This document shows positions 29,084 to 37,624 of a DNA stretch of 64,000 nucleotides, in pieces (positions within the stretch are counted from its first letter, which is position 1; every line of letters starts with the position of its first letter). This stretch comes from Methanococcus maripaludis (lineage in GTDB: Archaea; AGJL01; Methanococci; Methanococcales; Methanococcaceae). A model generated the notes under the pieces. That model saw only the letters and a list, made by a program, of their open reading frames with translations. It did no database searches and had not been told where the DNA came from. The stretch is from the NCBI RefSeq assembly GCF_013760955.1, contig NZ_JACDUL010000002.1, forward strand, positions 132,719 through 196,718, written 5' to 3'. A program made the position numbers and the translations under genes.

Positions 29084-30487
29084 TTAGAGTATTTTTTCAT
29101 CTAAAAGTTCAGAAATTGATTCATAAATTTTTTTGGTAAGCAATTCAATTTCTTCCGGTTTAATTATCAATGGAAGTACGAATATCAAAGTGTTTCCAAT
29201 TGGCCGGATGTAAATTCCTTTTTCAAGAAGTCTTGCGGCAGTTTTATATCCTGCTTTGTAGCCGTAATTGTATGGTTCTTTAGTTTCCTTATTTTTTACA
29301 AGTTCTATTCCAATCATGTAGCCTGATTTTCGAATATCTCCAACACAGGGGAATTCTTTTAATTTATCAAGGTTTTCATGCAATAATTTGATATTTGGCC
29401 TTATTTCTTCGCAGATGTTTGTTTCTTCTAAAATATTTACGGTTTCAATTGCAGATGCACATATAATCTGGTTTCCTGCATACGTGTGACCGTGAAAGAG
29501 CTGCTTACACTCGTCAAAAGTTCCTAAAAATGCGTTGTATATTTCATCGGTTGCAAGGGTCAGTGCAAGTGGCAAATATCCACCAGTAATTCCTTTTCCA
29601 AGGCAGATGATATCTGGTTTTTCCAATTCTTTTAATTCATCTATATCTGAATAAAATGCTCTTCCAAGCCGTCCAAAGGTTGCGATTTCGTCAAGTATGA
29701 ATATAATATCAAGTTCTTTACAGAGTTTTGCAACGCCTTCGATGTATCCTTTTGGATATGGAATCATTCCTGCAGAGCCCATGACTCCAGCTTCTAAAAT
29801 AACGCAGAATATCTCTTCTTTATTCGTTCTAATTAAATTTTCCATTTCTTTTAGACACTTCATTTCGCATCCTAATTTATTTTGTTCATCAGTGTCTTTA
29901 AAGTTGCAGTATTCACACCTGTAGCAGTATGGCGTACTTGCGTGATACCCGTCAAACAATAATGGTTTAAAACACCCGTGAAAGAGTTCACTTCCACCAA
30001 CACTCATTGCACCAACGGTATCTCCGTGATAGCCTTCTTTGACTGATACAAATTTTGTTTTATTGGAAAATCCTTTTAATTTACAGTACTCAAAAGCCAT
30101 TTTTACGGCAATTTCAACAGCCTCAGCACCATCTTCTGAAAAGAATACCTTTGTAAATTGTTCTGGTGAAAAATCAACGTATCTTTTTGCTAGAATTGCT
30201 GAAGGAACATTTCCACAACCAAGTTGGGTGGAATGTCCAATTTTCAATGCCTGTTTTGAAATTGCATCAGCTATTCTTTTCTCAGAGTGCCCAAAGAAGT
30301 TGCACCAGATTGATGAAACTGCATCCATATACTTTTTGCCGTTCACATCAATTAGGTAAATTCCATCCCCTTCTTCAATTAAAAGGGGATTTCCTTCTGA
30401 ATATTCTTTCATCTGGGTAAATGGGTGCCAAACGTATTCTTTATCCCATTTTTCAAGGTCATTTTTTGAATAGTTTTCAGAGTTCAT
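29084..30487 (-). CDS. bioA: Adenosylmethionine-8-amino-7-oxononanoate aminotransferase
   Basis: Class III PLP aminotransferase, about 467 residues, for biotin synthesis (KAPA to DAPA using SAM). BioA-specific features: WHPFTQMKEY at the N-terminus, SSIWCNFFGH, EGYHGDTVGAMSVGG, and a Cys-rich insert PYCYRCEYCNFK as seen in other BioA. The PLP lysine is in CLGKGITGGY. ATG at 30487 follows GGTG. No other bio gene is adjacent; the neighbours are osmoadaptation genes. Confidence 0.88.
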   Translation of the reverse strand: MNSENYSKNDLEKWDKEYVWHPFTQMKEYSEGNPLLIEEGDGIYLIDVNGKKYMDAVSSIWCNFFGHSEKRIADAISKQALKIGHSTQLGCGNVPSAILAKRYVDFSPEQFTKVFFSEDGAEAVEIAVKMAFEYCKLKGFSNKTKFVSVKEGYHGDTVGAMSVGGSELFHGCFKPLLFDGYHASTPYCYRCEYCNFKDTDEQNKLGCEMKCLKEMENLIRTNKEEIFCVILEAGVMGSAGMIPYPKGYIEGVAKLCKELDIIFILDEIATFGRLGRAFYSDIDELKELEKPDIICLGKGITGGYLPLALTLATDEIYNAFLGTFDECKQLFHGHTYAGNQIICASAIETVNILEETNICEEIRPNIKLLHENLDKLKEFPCVGDIRKSGYMIGIELVKNKETKEPYNYGYKAGYKTAARLLEKGIYIRPIGNTLIFVLPLIIKPEEIELLTKKIYESISELLDEKIL

Positions 30488-30652
30488 TTTAAACACCAGA
30501 GGTTTTTAAATTGTTTTTAATTTAATTAAGTTTTTTTTATCAGATATTATCTCAAAAATATGGATTTAGCAGATATAAGGTTTTTCGAAAAAAATTTTAA
30601 AAATGTTTAAAATAGCTTCTTTAAAACTTATAAAAAAATAAAGAATTTTTAT

Positions 30653-31540
30653 TTAATTCATGTGTGAAGTCCATTCTGCTACAAGTTCAGGGTTATTTGC
30701 AACCCATTCTTCTGCAACTTCTTCTGGATCCATTCCTTCGTCACTGTATTTGTATATCCATTCGCTCTGAACGCTTGGATCAACTTCGAATTTTTGGAGG
30801 AATTCGTAGACTTCAGGGAAGTCATCTTTAAAGTCGTTTCTTGCAATGGTGTATACTTTGTCACCATCACCATATACTTTTTCAGGGTCATCCAACATCG
30901 TTATGTTGAATTTGAAGAAAACTGAGTGAGGTTCCCAAACTGTAACTATTATATTTTCGTTTTCATTCATTGCACGTGCAAGTTCAGCCATCATTGCAGG
31001 AGTACTGCTTGACTGTAGTTCGTAACCTTCTAAGCCGTATAATGTAATAGCTTTTTCAGTATTGGACATAATTCCAGCACCGGGTTCAATTCCAACAATT
31101 CTTCCATCGAATAATTCTTCATTACCGTTCAAATCAGTAATTGATTGAATTCCTGCTTCATAGGTGTATGTTGGAACTGCAAGACCAAGTGCGGTTTTTC
31201 CAACGTTTACATGAACCATTTCAAGCTGTTCTCCATACTGTTCCCAGTAATCCTGATGAGTTGTTGGTAACCAGCCTGCAAGTAATATATCGAGTTCGCC
31301 ATCTGCAAGTTTTGCATAGGTAATTCCTGCATCAAGCTGATTTAATTCAACGTCGTAGCCCTGTTCTTCGAGAATGACTTTTACAACGTTTGATTTAACG
31401 GTAACTCCTGGCCAAGGGGGTAATCCGAATTTTATCGTGCCTTTTTGTGTATCTTCCACAACTTGGGAGGATTGAACACATCCTGAAAACATGACTGCCA
31501 AACCCAAAATAGCTATGGCAAATAAAGTCCCATATTTCAT
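30653..31540 (-). CDS. proX: Glycine betaine/proline-type ABC transporter, substrate-binding lipoprotein
   Basis: 295 residues. Signal peptide with lipobox VMFSGC (Cys21). The mature part is an OpuAC-type binding domain (LPPWPGVTVKSNVVKVILEEQGY, GWLPTTHQDYWEQYG, GIEPGAGIM, VTVWEPHSVFF) with aromatic residues suited to caging a quaternary ammonium. ATG after GGTGAATTT. Third gene of the proV-W-X operon. Confidence 0.9.
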   Translation of the reverse strand: MKYGTLFAIAILGLAVMFSGCVQSSQVVEDTQKGTIKFGLPPWPGVTVKSNVVKVILEEQGYDVELNQLDAGITYAKLADGELDILLAGWLPTTHQDYWEQYGEQLEMVHVNVGKTALGLAVPTYTYEAGIQSITDLNGNEELFDGRIVGIEPGAGIMSNTEKAITLYGLEGYELQSSSTPAMMAELARAMNENENIIVTVWEPHSVFFKFNITMLDDPEKVYGDGDKVYTIARNDFKDDFPEVYEFLQKFEVDPSVQSEWIYKYSDEGMDPEEVAEEWVANNPELVAEWTSHMN

Positions 31541-31555
31541 AAATTCACCTTTTTA

Positions 31556-32389
31556 TTATATTTTAGATCCCACGAGGTTACGGGTAATCCTATCAAAAAT
31601 TACAGCAAGAAATGTAACTGCAATACCTGCTTCAAGAGCAGGTGCTAAGCTATATCGTTGGATACCGGAAATTATAACCTCACCTAACCCGCCCGAGCCG
31701 ATGAATCCGGCAATAACTACCATTGAGAATGATAGCATGATTGCCTGATTTACGCCCATCATTATTGAAGGAACTGCTGTTGGCAGTTCTATTTTTGTTA
31801 ATATCTGCCAGGAAGTACCTCCAAAGGCCTTCCCAACTTCAATTAATTCTTCAGACACCTGCTCAATTCCAAGCGATGTAAGTTTTATTGCGGGAGGCAT
31901 TGCAAAAATTACAGTTGCAATAACCCCTGGAACTTCCCCGATTCCAAAGAATAACACTGCTGGAATCAAATATGCTAACGAGGGAAGCGTTTGCATTACA
32001 TCGAGCAATGGATCGAGCAGTGTGCTGACTAGTTTTGAGCGTGCTTTTACTATTCCAAAAGGAATGCCAAAAATAAGCGCTATCAGTGTAGATGTTATTA
32101 TTAGCGATAGTGTAATCATTGATGTATCCCAAAGGCCCATCATCAAGATAATAACCAGGAAAAATGCCGTAAACGGAACCGATTTAAGATTAACCGTTTT
32201 CCAGACAAGTATCGAGATTAAAATAATCATCAAGTAGGGGTTTATTGCAAAAAGCAAGAATAGGAAGAAATCCACAATGCTTTGGATTACTGATGAGATA
32301 ATGTCGAAAAATCCCGAGTAGTTATCGATTAAAAAGTCTATTAAATTTACCAAAAATTTTCCAATTCCAAGATTAAATGTATCTGCCAA
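31556..32389 (-). CDS. proW: Glycine betaine/proline-type ABC transporter permease
   Basis: About 277 residues with some six hydrophobic segments and the binding-protein-dependent permease loop (EQVSEELIEVGKAFGGTSWQIL...ELPTAVPSIM). Belongs to the ProW/OpuAB family. Start is either GTG 32398 or TTG 32389; GTGATT favours the TTG. 15 bp upstream of proX and directly after proV. Confidence 0.9.
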   Translation of the reverse strand: MADTFNLGIGKFLVNLIDFLIDNYSGFFDIISSVIQSIVDFFLFLLFAINPYLMIILISILVWKTVNLKSVPFTAFFLVIILMMGLWDTSMITLSLIITSTLIALIFGIPFGIVKARSKLVSTLLDPLLDVMQTLPSLAYLIPAVLFFGIGEVPGVIATVIFAMPPAIKLTSLGIEQVSEELIEVGKAFGGTSWQILTKIELPTAVPSIMMGVNQAIMLSFSMVVIAGFIGSGGLGEVIISGIQRYSLAPALEAGIAVTFLAVIFDRITRNLVGSKI

Positions 32390-32402
32390 CGAAATCACGC
32401 TC

Positions 32403-33572
32403 TTAATTTTTTATCAGGTTAATTACTTCTTCAAATTCAACGTATCCTAAAAAGTTATTTTCATCGTCAACAACTGGAACGGGATAATCTGAAGAAATAA
32501 ACTGAGGCAACCCTTGATTAATGGTTTTTACATCTTCTAAAGGTTTAATTTTTTGAATACAATCGATAATCTGTTCTGAATTTTGAAGTTCTTCTTTATT
32601 TACGACTCCAACGTATTTTCCAGAATCATCGAGTACGTATGCAAAATCAAGGCTCAAATCGCCTAAAATTTTAATTGCATTTTCTTTTTCCATTCGCGTA
32701 TTTAGTGTAAATTCTGGTTTTTTAACAAGTGATTCAGCCCGAATTACTGTTGTTTTATCGACTTCTTTTACAAAGGATTCAACAAAGTCATTCTGAGGAT
32801 TTAAAAGGATTTCTTCAGGTTGTGACAACTGAACGAGGCTTCCCTCTTCATTTAAAATCATGATCCTGTCGCCGAGCTTTATCGCTTCGTTCAAATCATG
32901 AGTTATGAAAATAATCGTTTTTTTCATCTTTTTCTGAATTTTTAAAAGAAGTTCCTGCATTTCAAGTCTGATTAACGGGTCAAGTGCGCTGAATGGTTCA
33001 TCCATCAATAATATTTCCGGATTTACTGCAAGACCTCTTGCAAGACCGACACGCTGCTGCATTCCGCCACTTAATTCCGAAATTTTACTTTTTTCCCAGC
33101 CTTTAAGCCCAACGAGAGAAAGAGCCTTTTCTGACTTTTCAATTCTTTCTTCAAGTCCAATTCCCTGAATTTCAAGTCCGAGTGCCACGTTTTCTAAAAC
33201 TGAACGGTTTGGCAAAAGTCCAAATTTTTGAAATACCATTCCAAAATACTTCCTTCTAATTTCAAGGAGGTCTTTTTCACGCATTTTGGATATATCAACG
33301 CCATTTTCAAGAACTATTTTTCCGTAGGTAGGCTTTATGAGCCTGTTGATGCACCTTATCAGTGTGGATTTACCGCTTCCGGAAAGTCCCATGATTACAA
33401 AAATTTCTCCACGTTTAACGTCAAAATTGATGTTTTTAAGTCCAACAACCTGTTTTGTTTTTTCTTTTATTTCTTTTCTGGAAAAACCTTCTTTAATTAA
33501 TGGGTATGCTTTTTCTGGTTTTTTACCGAATATTTTGTATAATTCTGTTATCTGGATTATGGGGTCATTCAT
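32403..33572 (-). CDS. proV: Glycine betaine/proline-type ABC transporter ATPase with CBS domains
   Basis: 389 residues. Walker A GLSGSGKST (about 58-66), signature LSGGMQQRV, Walker B ILLMDEPFSALDP and the H-loop TH. The last 120 residues form two CBS repeats (ILGDLSLDFAYVLDD, VPVVDDENNFLGYV), which in OpuA-type systems sense ionic strength and gate transport. The N-terminal region before the ABC domain is typical for ProV. ATG after GAGGGATT; first gene of the operon. Confidence 0.92.
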   Translation of the reverse strand: MNDPIIQITELYKIFGKKPEKAYPLIKEGFSRKEIKEKTKQVVGLKNINFDVKRGEIFVIMGLSGSGKSTLIRCINRLIKPTYGKIVLENGVDISKMREKDLLEIRRKYFGMVFQKFGLLPNRSVLENVALGLEIQGIGLEERIEKSEKALSLVGLKGWEKSKISELSGGMQQRVGLARGLAVNPEILLMDEPFSALDPLIRLEMQELLLKIQKKMKKTIIFITHDLNEAIKLGDRIMILNEEGSLVQLSQPEEILLNPQNDFVESFVKEVDKTTVIRAESLVKKPEFTLNTRMEKENAIKILGDLSLDFAYVLDDSGKYVGVVNKEELQNSEQIIDCIQKIKPLEDVKTINQGLPQFISSDYPVPVVDDENNFLGYVEFEEVINLIKN

Positions 33573-33727
33573 TTAATCCCTCTTAAGTCAACAATAATGT
33601 TTCAAATGTAAATTATGAATTTTAACGAATTATTCTTCGAAAAATGAGTTTCGAGTAGAAAATAATTTTAAAAATATTTCCAAATTCGAATTTAAGAATG
33701 CTTGTAAGAATACCTTAAATTTCTAAA

Positions 33728-33748
33728 CCATACTTTATATACGTATGG
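33728..33748. promoter_or_regulatory. Inverted repeat around a TATA box upstream of proV
   Basis: CCATAC (33728-33733) and GTATGG (33743-33748) flank TTTATATAC. On the minus strand the TATA would start proV transcription about 130 bp before its ATG. A palindrome overlapping the TATA box is a typical place for a repressor. The rest of the 346-bp spacer is AT-rich. Confidence 0.45.
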
Positions 33749-33837
33749 AGTTAAGTATTTATAGTAGGTAATCAAAAAAACGTAAAAACTGTCAATTCGG
33801 TTAAGATACCTGATTATACTGACTTTTTAAAATTGAA

Positions 33838-33895
33838 TATGGGATACCCCTGAAAAACAATGTATCTTTAAAATTTAGAAAAAATAGGATATGGA
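33838..33895 (+). promoter_or_regulatory. GGGATACCCC element upstream of proV (copy B)
   Basis: TGGGATACCCC at 33840-33850, then ATGTATCTTTAAAATTTAG, AAAAA and ATAGGATAT: the same order of blocks as near 25020 upstream of ablA. It is 268 bp from proV and points away from it, toward the 3' end of the TPR gene. Confidence 0.5.
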
Positions 33896-33918
33896 TTATT
33901 TAATTATATTGGGGTTAT

Positions 33919-35727
33919 CTAATTACCACCAAAAATTTTTTTGAAGAAATTAGCTAAAATGTATGAAAAACTATTGAGTTGATCTTCAGTATCTTGTTTT
34001 CCAAGTTTTGCCAATTCAAAGTTTGTATTTATTTCCAATGCTCTATCGTAACATTTTAAGGCTTCTTCATAGTTTTCAAGTTTAAAAAATATGTTTCCTT
34101 TGTTATTCCAAAGTTCTTCATCTTCTGAATCTAATTCCAATGCTTCATCATAGCATTCAATTGATTCTTCGTATCTTTCGAGTTTATAAAGAGTATCCCC
34201 TTTGTTATTCCAAATTTCTTTGTCATTGGAATCTAATTCAATGGCCTTATCAAAACATTCTATGGCTTCTTCGTATCTTTCAAGTTCAAAAAGGGCATTT
34301 CCTTTATCGGCCCATGCTTTTTCATTGCTTTTATCAACTGCAATAACTAAATCATAGCATTCAAGTGCTTCCTCATATTTTCCAAGTTCAAAAAGGGCAT
34401 TTCCTTTATTTTGCTGTGCTTTAGTGTAATTAGAATCTATTTCTAAAGCTTTATCATAGCATTCTATGGCTTCTTCGTATCTTTCAAGTCCTGCCAAAGA
34501 ATATCCTTTGTTTTTATATGCCTTACTATAGTTATTGTTTAATTCCAATGCTTCATCATAACAGGTTATTGCTTCTTCGTATCTTTCAAGTCCTGCTAAA
34601 GCATAACCTTTGTTATTCCAGAATTTCTCATTTTTAGAATCTATTTCTAAAGCCTTATCCAAACACTCGCTAGCTTCTTCGTATCTTTCAAGTTCGTTTA
34701 AAGAATATCCTTTTTTATTCCAGAATTTCTCATTTTTAGAATCTATTTCTAAAGCCTTATCCAAACACTCGATAGCTTCTTCGTATCTTTCAAGATTTGA
34801 AAGAGAACAGCCTTTACTATACCAAATATATTCATTTTTAGGATCTATTTCTAAAGCTTTATCATAGCATTCTATGGCTTCTTCGTATCTTTCGAGTTCA
34901 TAAAGTGAATCCCCCTTATAGTAATTAGACTCGAGATAATCAAAATTTAATTCCAAAGATCTGTCAAAACATATTATGGCTTTTTCATATTTTCCAAGTT
35001 CATAAATAGCATATCCTTTATTACCCCATAAAACATAACTGCTAGAATCTATTTCTAAAGCTTTATCATAACATTGAACTGCTTCACTGTACCTTTCAAG
35101 TTTACATAATGTATTTCCTTTATCATTCCAAGCATTTAGATAACTAACATATTTTAATGCTTTATCAAAACATTCTATGGCTTCTTCGTATCTTTCGAGT
35201 TCATAAAGAGTATTTCCTTTATCCGTTAACATGTATATGTTATTTGGATAGGTTTCTAAAGCGATATCAAGGCATTCTATGGCTTCTTCGTATCTTTCAA
35301 GACCATATAAAGAGGCACCTTTCATATAGTAAACTTCTGGATTTTCTTCATATATTTCCAATGACTTATCAAAACATTCTATGGCTTCTTCGTATCTTTC
35401 AAGATCATGCAATGCATATCCTTTGTACTGCCAAGTGTCGTAATAGTCAGAATTGATTTCCAATGCTTTATCAAAACATTCTATGGCTTTTTCAGACTCA
35501 TTTATGGCATATAAAATATAGCCCTTGCTGACCAGTGCTTCCATATTGTACGGATTAATCCTTAAAGTTTCATCAAAACTTTCAATTGATTTTTCAAAGT
35601 TTCCGTTTCCAAAATACTCAAGTCCACTGTCAATCCAGTCTTCTGTAGATGATCCAATCGTCCCAGCATAACAAGTATTCATAATAAAAAAAATTGAAAA
35701 TAGTAGTAAAACCCCCTTTATTTTCAA
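33919..35727 (-). CDS. Secreted or surface-anchored tetratricopeptide-repeat protein
   Basis: About 602 residues: N-terminal signal sequence (KGVLLLFSIFFIMNTCYAG), then roughly 16 TPR units of 34 residues up to about residue 590, many with nearly identical cores (LERYEEAIECFDKALEID). The DNA shows the same 102-bp periodicity. A short basic/aromatic tail ends the protein. TPR arrays bind other proteins; the export signal suggests an extracytoplasmic scaffold. TTG start at 35727 after GGTGATT; the ATG upstream overlaps it. Function unknown. Confidence 0.8.
   Translation of the reverse strand: MKIKGVLLLFSIFFIMNTCYAGTIGSSTEDWIDSGLEYFGNGNFEKSIESFDETLRINPYNMEALVSKGYILYAINESEKAIECFDKALEINSDYYDTWQYKGYALHDLERYEEAIECFDKSLEIYEENPEVYYMKGASLYGLERYEEAIECLDIALETYPNNIYMLTDKGNTLYELERYEEAIECFDKALKYVSYLNAWNDKGNTLCKLERYSEAVQCYDKALEIDSSSYVLWGNKGYAIYELGKYEKAIICFDRSLELNFDYLESNYYKGDSLYELERYEEAIECYDKALEIDPKNEYIWYSKGCSLSNLERYEEAIECLDKALEIDSKNEKFWNKKGYSLNELERYEEASECLDKALEIDSKNEKFWNNKGYALAGLERYEEAITCYDEALELNNNYSKAYKNKGYSLAGLERYEEAIECYDKALEIDSNYTKAQQNKGNALFELGKYEEALECYDLVIAVDKSNEKAWADKGNALFELERYEEAIECFDKAIELDSNDKEIWNNKGDTLYKLERYEESIECYDEALELDSEDEELWNNKGNIFFKLENYEEALKCYDRALEINTNFELAKLGKQDTEDQLNSFSYILANFFKKIFGGN
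33990..35660. repeat. Tandem 102-bp coding repeats of the TPR gene
   Basis: A block around TTCTATGGCTTCTTCGTATC recurs about every 102 bp, often identical. Adjacent units (e.g. 34612-34710 and 34714-34812) are nearly copies, so repeat-number change by recombination is likely. Confidence 0.75.
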
Positions 35728-35886
35728 AATAATCACCATTTATTTTTATTAATTAAATAAAGTTGTAAAAATTGCACATTTATCATGTCTTAATGGGCCA
35801 TTTTATGCCCATAAAAATTATATTTATACCCTTATTAAATTATCGATTTAACTTCAACAAAAAAATAAAACTTATGAAAAAGTTAT

Positions 35887-36519
35887 TTAAAAGAATTTTG
35901 GAAGTTCTAATTTTGGAAGTTCGATTTTAAATGGATCATTAGATTTTTTACTAGTTTTTTTCGGTTCAGCAGGCTTTTTACTAGTCGCTGGTTTTTTAGC
36001 ACTTTTTGGTTTTGAAGTTTTGCCTGTCGGTTTTTTAGATCCTGGCTCTTTAGCTTTTGGTTTATTACTTGTAGTTCTTAATTTTGGCGTTTTTTTCTCA
36101 ATAATCTTAATATTTTTTTGGGAAAATCCCATAGAGTCTCCTGTATTGATACTTCTTAATTCATATTTTAAATCTTCAAGTGTTTTGGTGCTGGTTTCAC
36201 CAGTTAATACGATAAGTACACCTTCAGAATAATCTTGCATATATCGACTAACTTGTCCTAATAAACGGTCTACTTTTGCTTTTTTATCAAGGTTATGTTT
36301 AAGTTCAATTCCAACTGCCCGTTCAACTGCAATGTCACACAAATTTCTACCGCTTTCCATTCGAACTGAGTAGTTTGACGATCCGAAAAAAGAATTATTG
36401 TTTAAATTCGTTCTAAGATGGTGAAATAAGTCATCTTGATAACCTTTTTCGTTTGGGTAAAATTTTGGTTTCCAAACCTTAACACTATCATGAACCTTTG
36501 GAAAAAGTCCGCCTAACAT
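35887..36519 (-). CDS. PD-(D/E)XK nuclease-like protein with lysine/proline-rich tail
   Basis: 210 residues from the ATG at 36519 after GGGGGATTTTT. Residues about 25-110 look like a restriction-endonuclease fold: Asp62 (NLCDIAVE) and Glu72-X-Lys74 (GIELKHN) at the usual spacing, followed by LLGQVSRYMQDY and a VLIVLTGE strand. Residues 145-195 are a low-complexity tail of Lys, Pro, Ser and Ala (KPKSAKKPATSKKPAEPKK), likely to bind nucleic acid, and the end reads KIELPKLELPKFF. Same strand and 41 bp after a 51-aa basic protein with a similar tail. Function unknown; no methyltransferase partner is visible. Confidence 0.6.
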   Translation of the reverse strand: MLGGLFPKVHDSVKVWKPKFYPNEKGYQDDLFHHLRTNLNNNSFFGSSNYSVRMESGRNLCDIAVERAVGIELKHNLDKKAKVDRLLGQVSRYMQDYSEGVLIVLTGETSTKTLEDLKYELRSINTGDSMGFSQKNIKIIEKKTPKLRTTSNKPKAKEPGSKKPTGKTSKPKSAKKPATSKKPAEPKKTSKKSNDPFKIELPKLELPKFF

Positions 36520-36559
36520 AAAAATCCCCCTCAAAGTTAGTAAAAAAAAGATGAAGAAA

Positions 36560-36715
36560 TTATTTTTTCTTGCATGCTTTTTTAGTAGTTTTTTTAGCAC
36601 TTTTTGGTTTTGCACCTAAAATTTCGTTTGCAACTTGTTTACTAAAACTCTTTCTTCCGTCCCCCGTTAACATCTTATTAACCATGCCTTGTGCCGTAGT
36701 TGGACCTTTGGCCAT
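36560..36715 (-). CDS. 51-aa basic protein with lysine-rich tail
   Basis: Short gene with a good ribosome site (GAGGTGGGATA before ATG). The protein begins MAKGPTTAQGMVNKMLTGDG and ends KPKSAKKTTKKACKKK. Net charge strongly positive. A 23-bp stretch encoding the KPKSAKK part is identical to one in the nuclease-like gene downstream, in the same frame. Probably co-transcribed with it. No family recognised. Confidence 0.7.
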   Translation of the reverse strand: MAKGPTTAQGMVNKMLTGDGRKSFSKQVANEILGAKPKSAKKTTKKACKKK

Positions 36716-36800
36716 TATCCCACCTCAAATTTAATAGTTAAATTTTTTTAAAAAAGTATATTTAAAAATGTCGATTTTGATTCGATAAAATAAATTTTTT

Positions 36801-36986
36801 TTACTTTCGCTTTTTTAAGTCAGTACCCAAATGTAGTAAAACTATGCAAAACACTAAACCCAAAATGCCTATGACTGAGTGCCCCAATATAAGGGCCAAC
36901 CCAGTTATTGGAAGTACTAAGAAGAACGTTAATGTGATAATTATTTCCCCGAGAGTTTTTCGACCCGCATCTTCAATAATTCCCAT
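36801..36986 (-). CDS. Small two-helix membrane protein
   Basis: 61 residues from ATG 36986 after GGTG: short N-terminus (GIIEDAGRKTLGE), two hydrophobic segments (about 15-32 and 36-53) and a basic end (LKKRK). Upstream of the 51-aa gene on the same strand, 85 bp apart. No family recognised. Confidence 0.6.
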   Translation of the reverse strand: MGIIEDAGRKTLGEIIITLTFFLVLPITGLALILGHSVIGILGLVFCIVLLHLGTDLKKRK

Positions 36987-37158
36987 AATAAACACCAGAT
37001 AAACGTCATTTTATTGTCGGAGTAATATTATAAATTTAACAGTATATATAATTAAAAATGACTCGATAAAAATAATTTTTAGACTTATTCATTTCAGAAA
37101 TTATAAATATTGTTTGTAAAAGAATTTTTTTAGATAATTTTGGATTAATGGTGGAAAA

Positions 37159-37596
37159 TTGACTGATTTTATGGACGAAGCAATAAAAGAAGCTAAGCTG
37201 GGACTTAAAGAAGGCGGAATTCCTATCGGCGCAGTTTTGGTTTATAAAAATAAAATTATTGGCCGAGGACACAACAGACGGGTTCAAAATAACAGCGCAA
37301 TTTTGCACGCTGAAATGGACGCGCTTGAAAATGCAGGAAGGCTAACTTCAGACGTTTATAGAAATTGCGAACTCTACACAACACTTTCGCCCTGCATCAT
37401 GTGCAGTGGCGCAGTTTTGCTTTACAAAATTAAAAAAGTAGTGATCGGAGAAAATAAAACTTTTTTAGGTGCAGAAGACCTGTTGTTAAAAAATGGAGTC
37501 GCTGTTGAAGTTTTAAATGATGAAAGATGCGTAAAAATGATGAAAGATTTTATAAAAAATAACCCAAAATTATGGAATGAAGATATCGGAGAATAA
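37159..37596 (+). CDS. Cytosine deaminase of the fungal (Fcy1) type
   Basis: 145 residues, CDA-fold zinc enzyme. Zinc ligands His50, Cys79, Cys82 and proton shuttle Glu52 (LHAEMDALENAGRL; TLSPCIMCSGA). The sequence follows yeast cytosine deaminase closely: GRGHNRR, ELYTTLSPC, VVIGEN, DERC and the same EDIGE C-terminus. Likely hydrolyses cytosine to uracil for pyrimidine salvage, although related guanine or tRNA deaminases exist. TTG start after GGTGG. Confidence 0.85.
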   Translation: MTDFMDEAIKEAKLGLKEGGIPIGAVLVYKNKIIGRGHNRRVQNNSAILHAEMDALENAGRLTSDVYRNCELYTTLSPCIMCSGAVLLYKIKKVVIGENKTFLGAEDLLLKNGVAVEVLNDERCVKMMKDFIKNNPKLWNEDIGE

Positions 37597-37624
37597 TTTA
37601 AAATAGTGCTAAAAAGTGATTTTA

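Noticed and set aside
34610-34867. 85-aa plus-strand frame with repeats
   Set aside because: Antisense reading of the TPR coding repeats.
33990-35660. CRISPR-like regular repeats
   Set aside because: The 102-bp period lies within a continuous coding frame and encodes TPR units; no unique spacers or cas genes.
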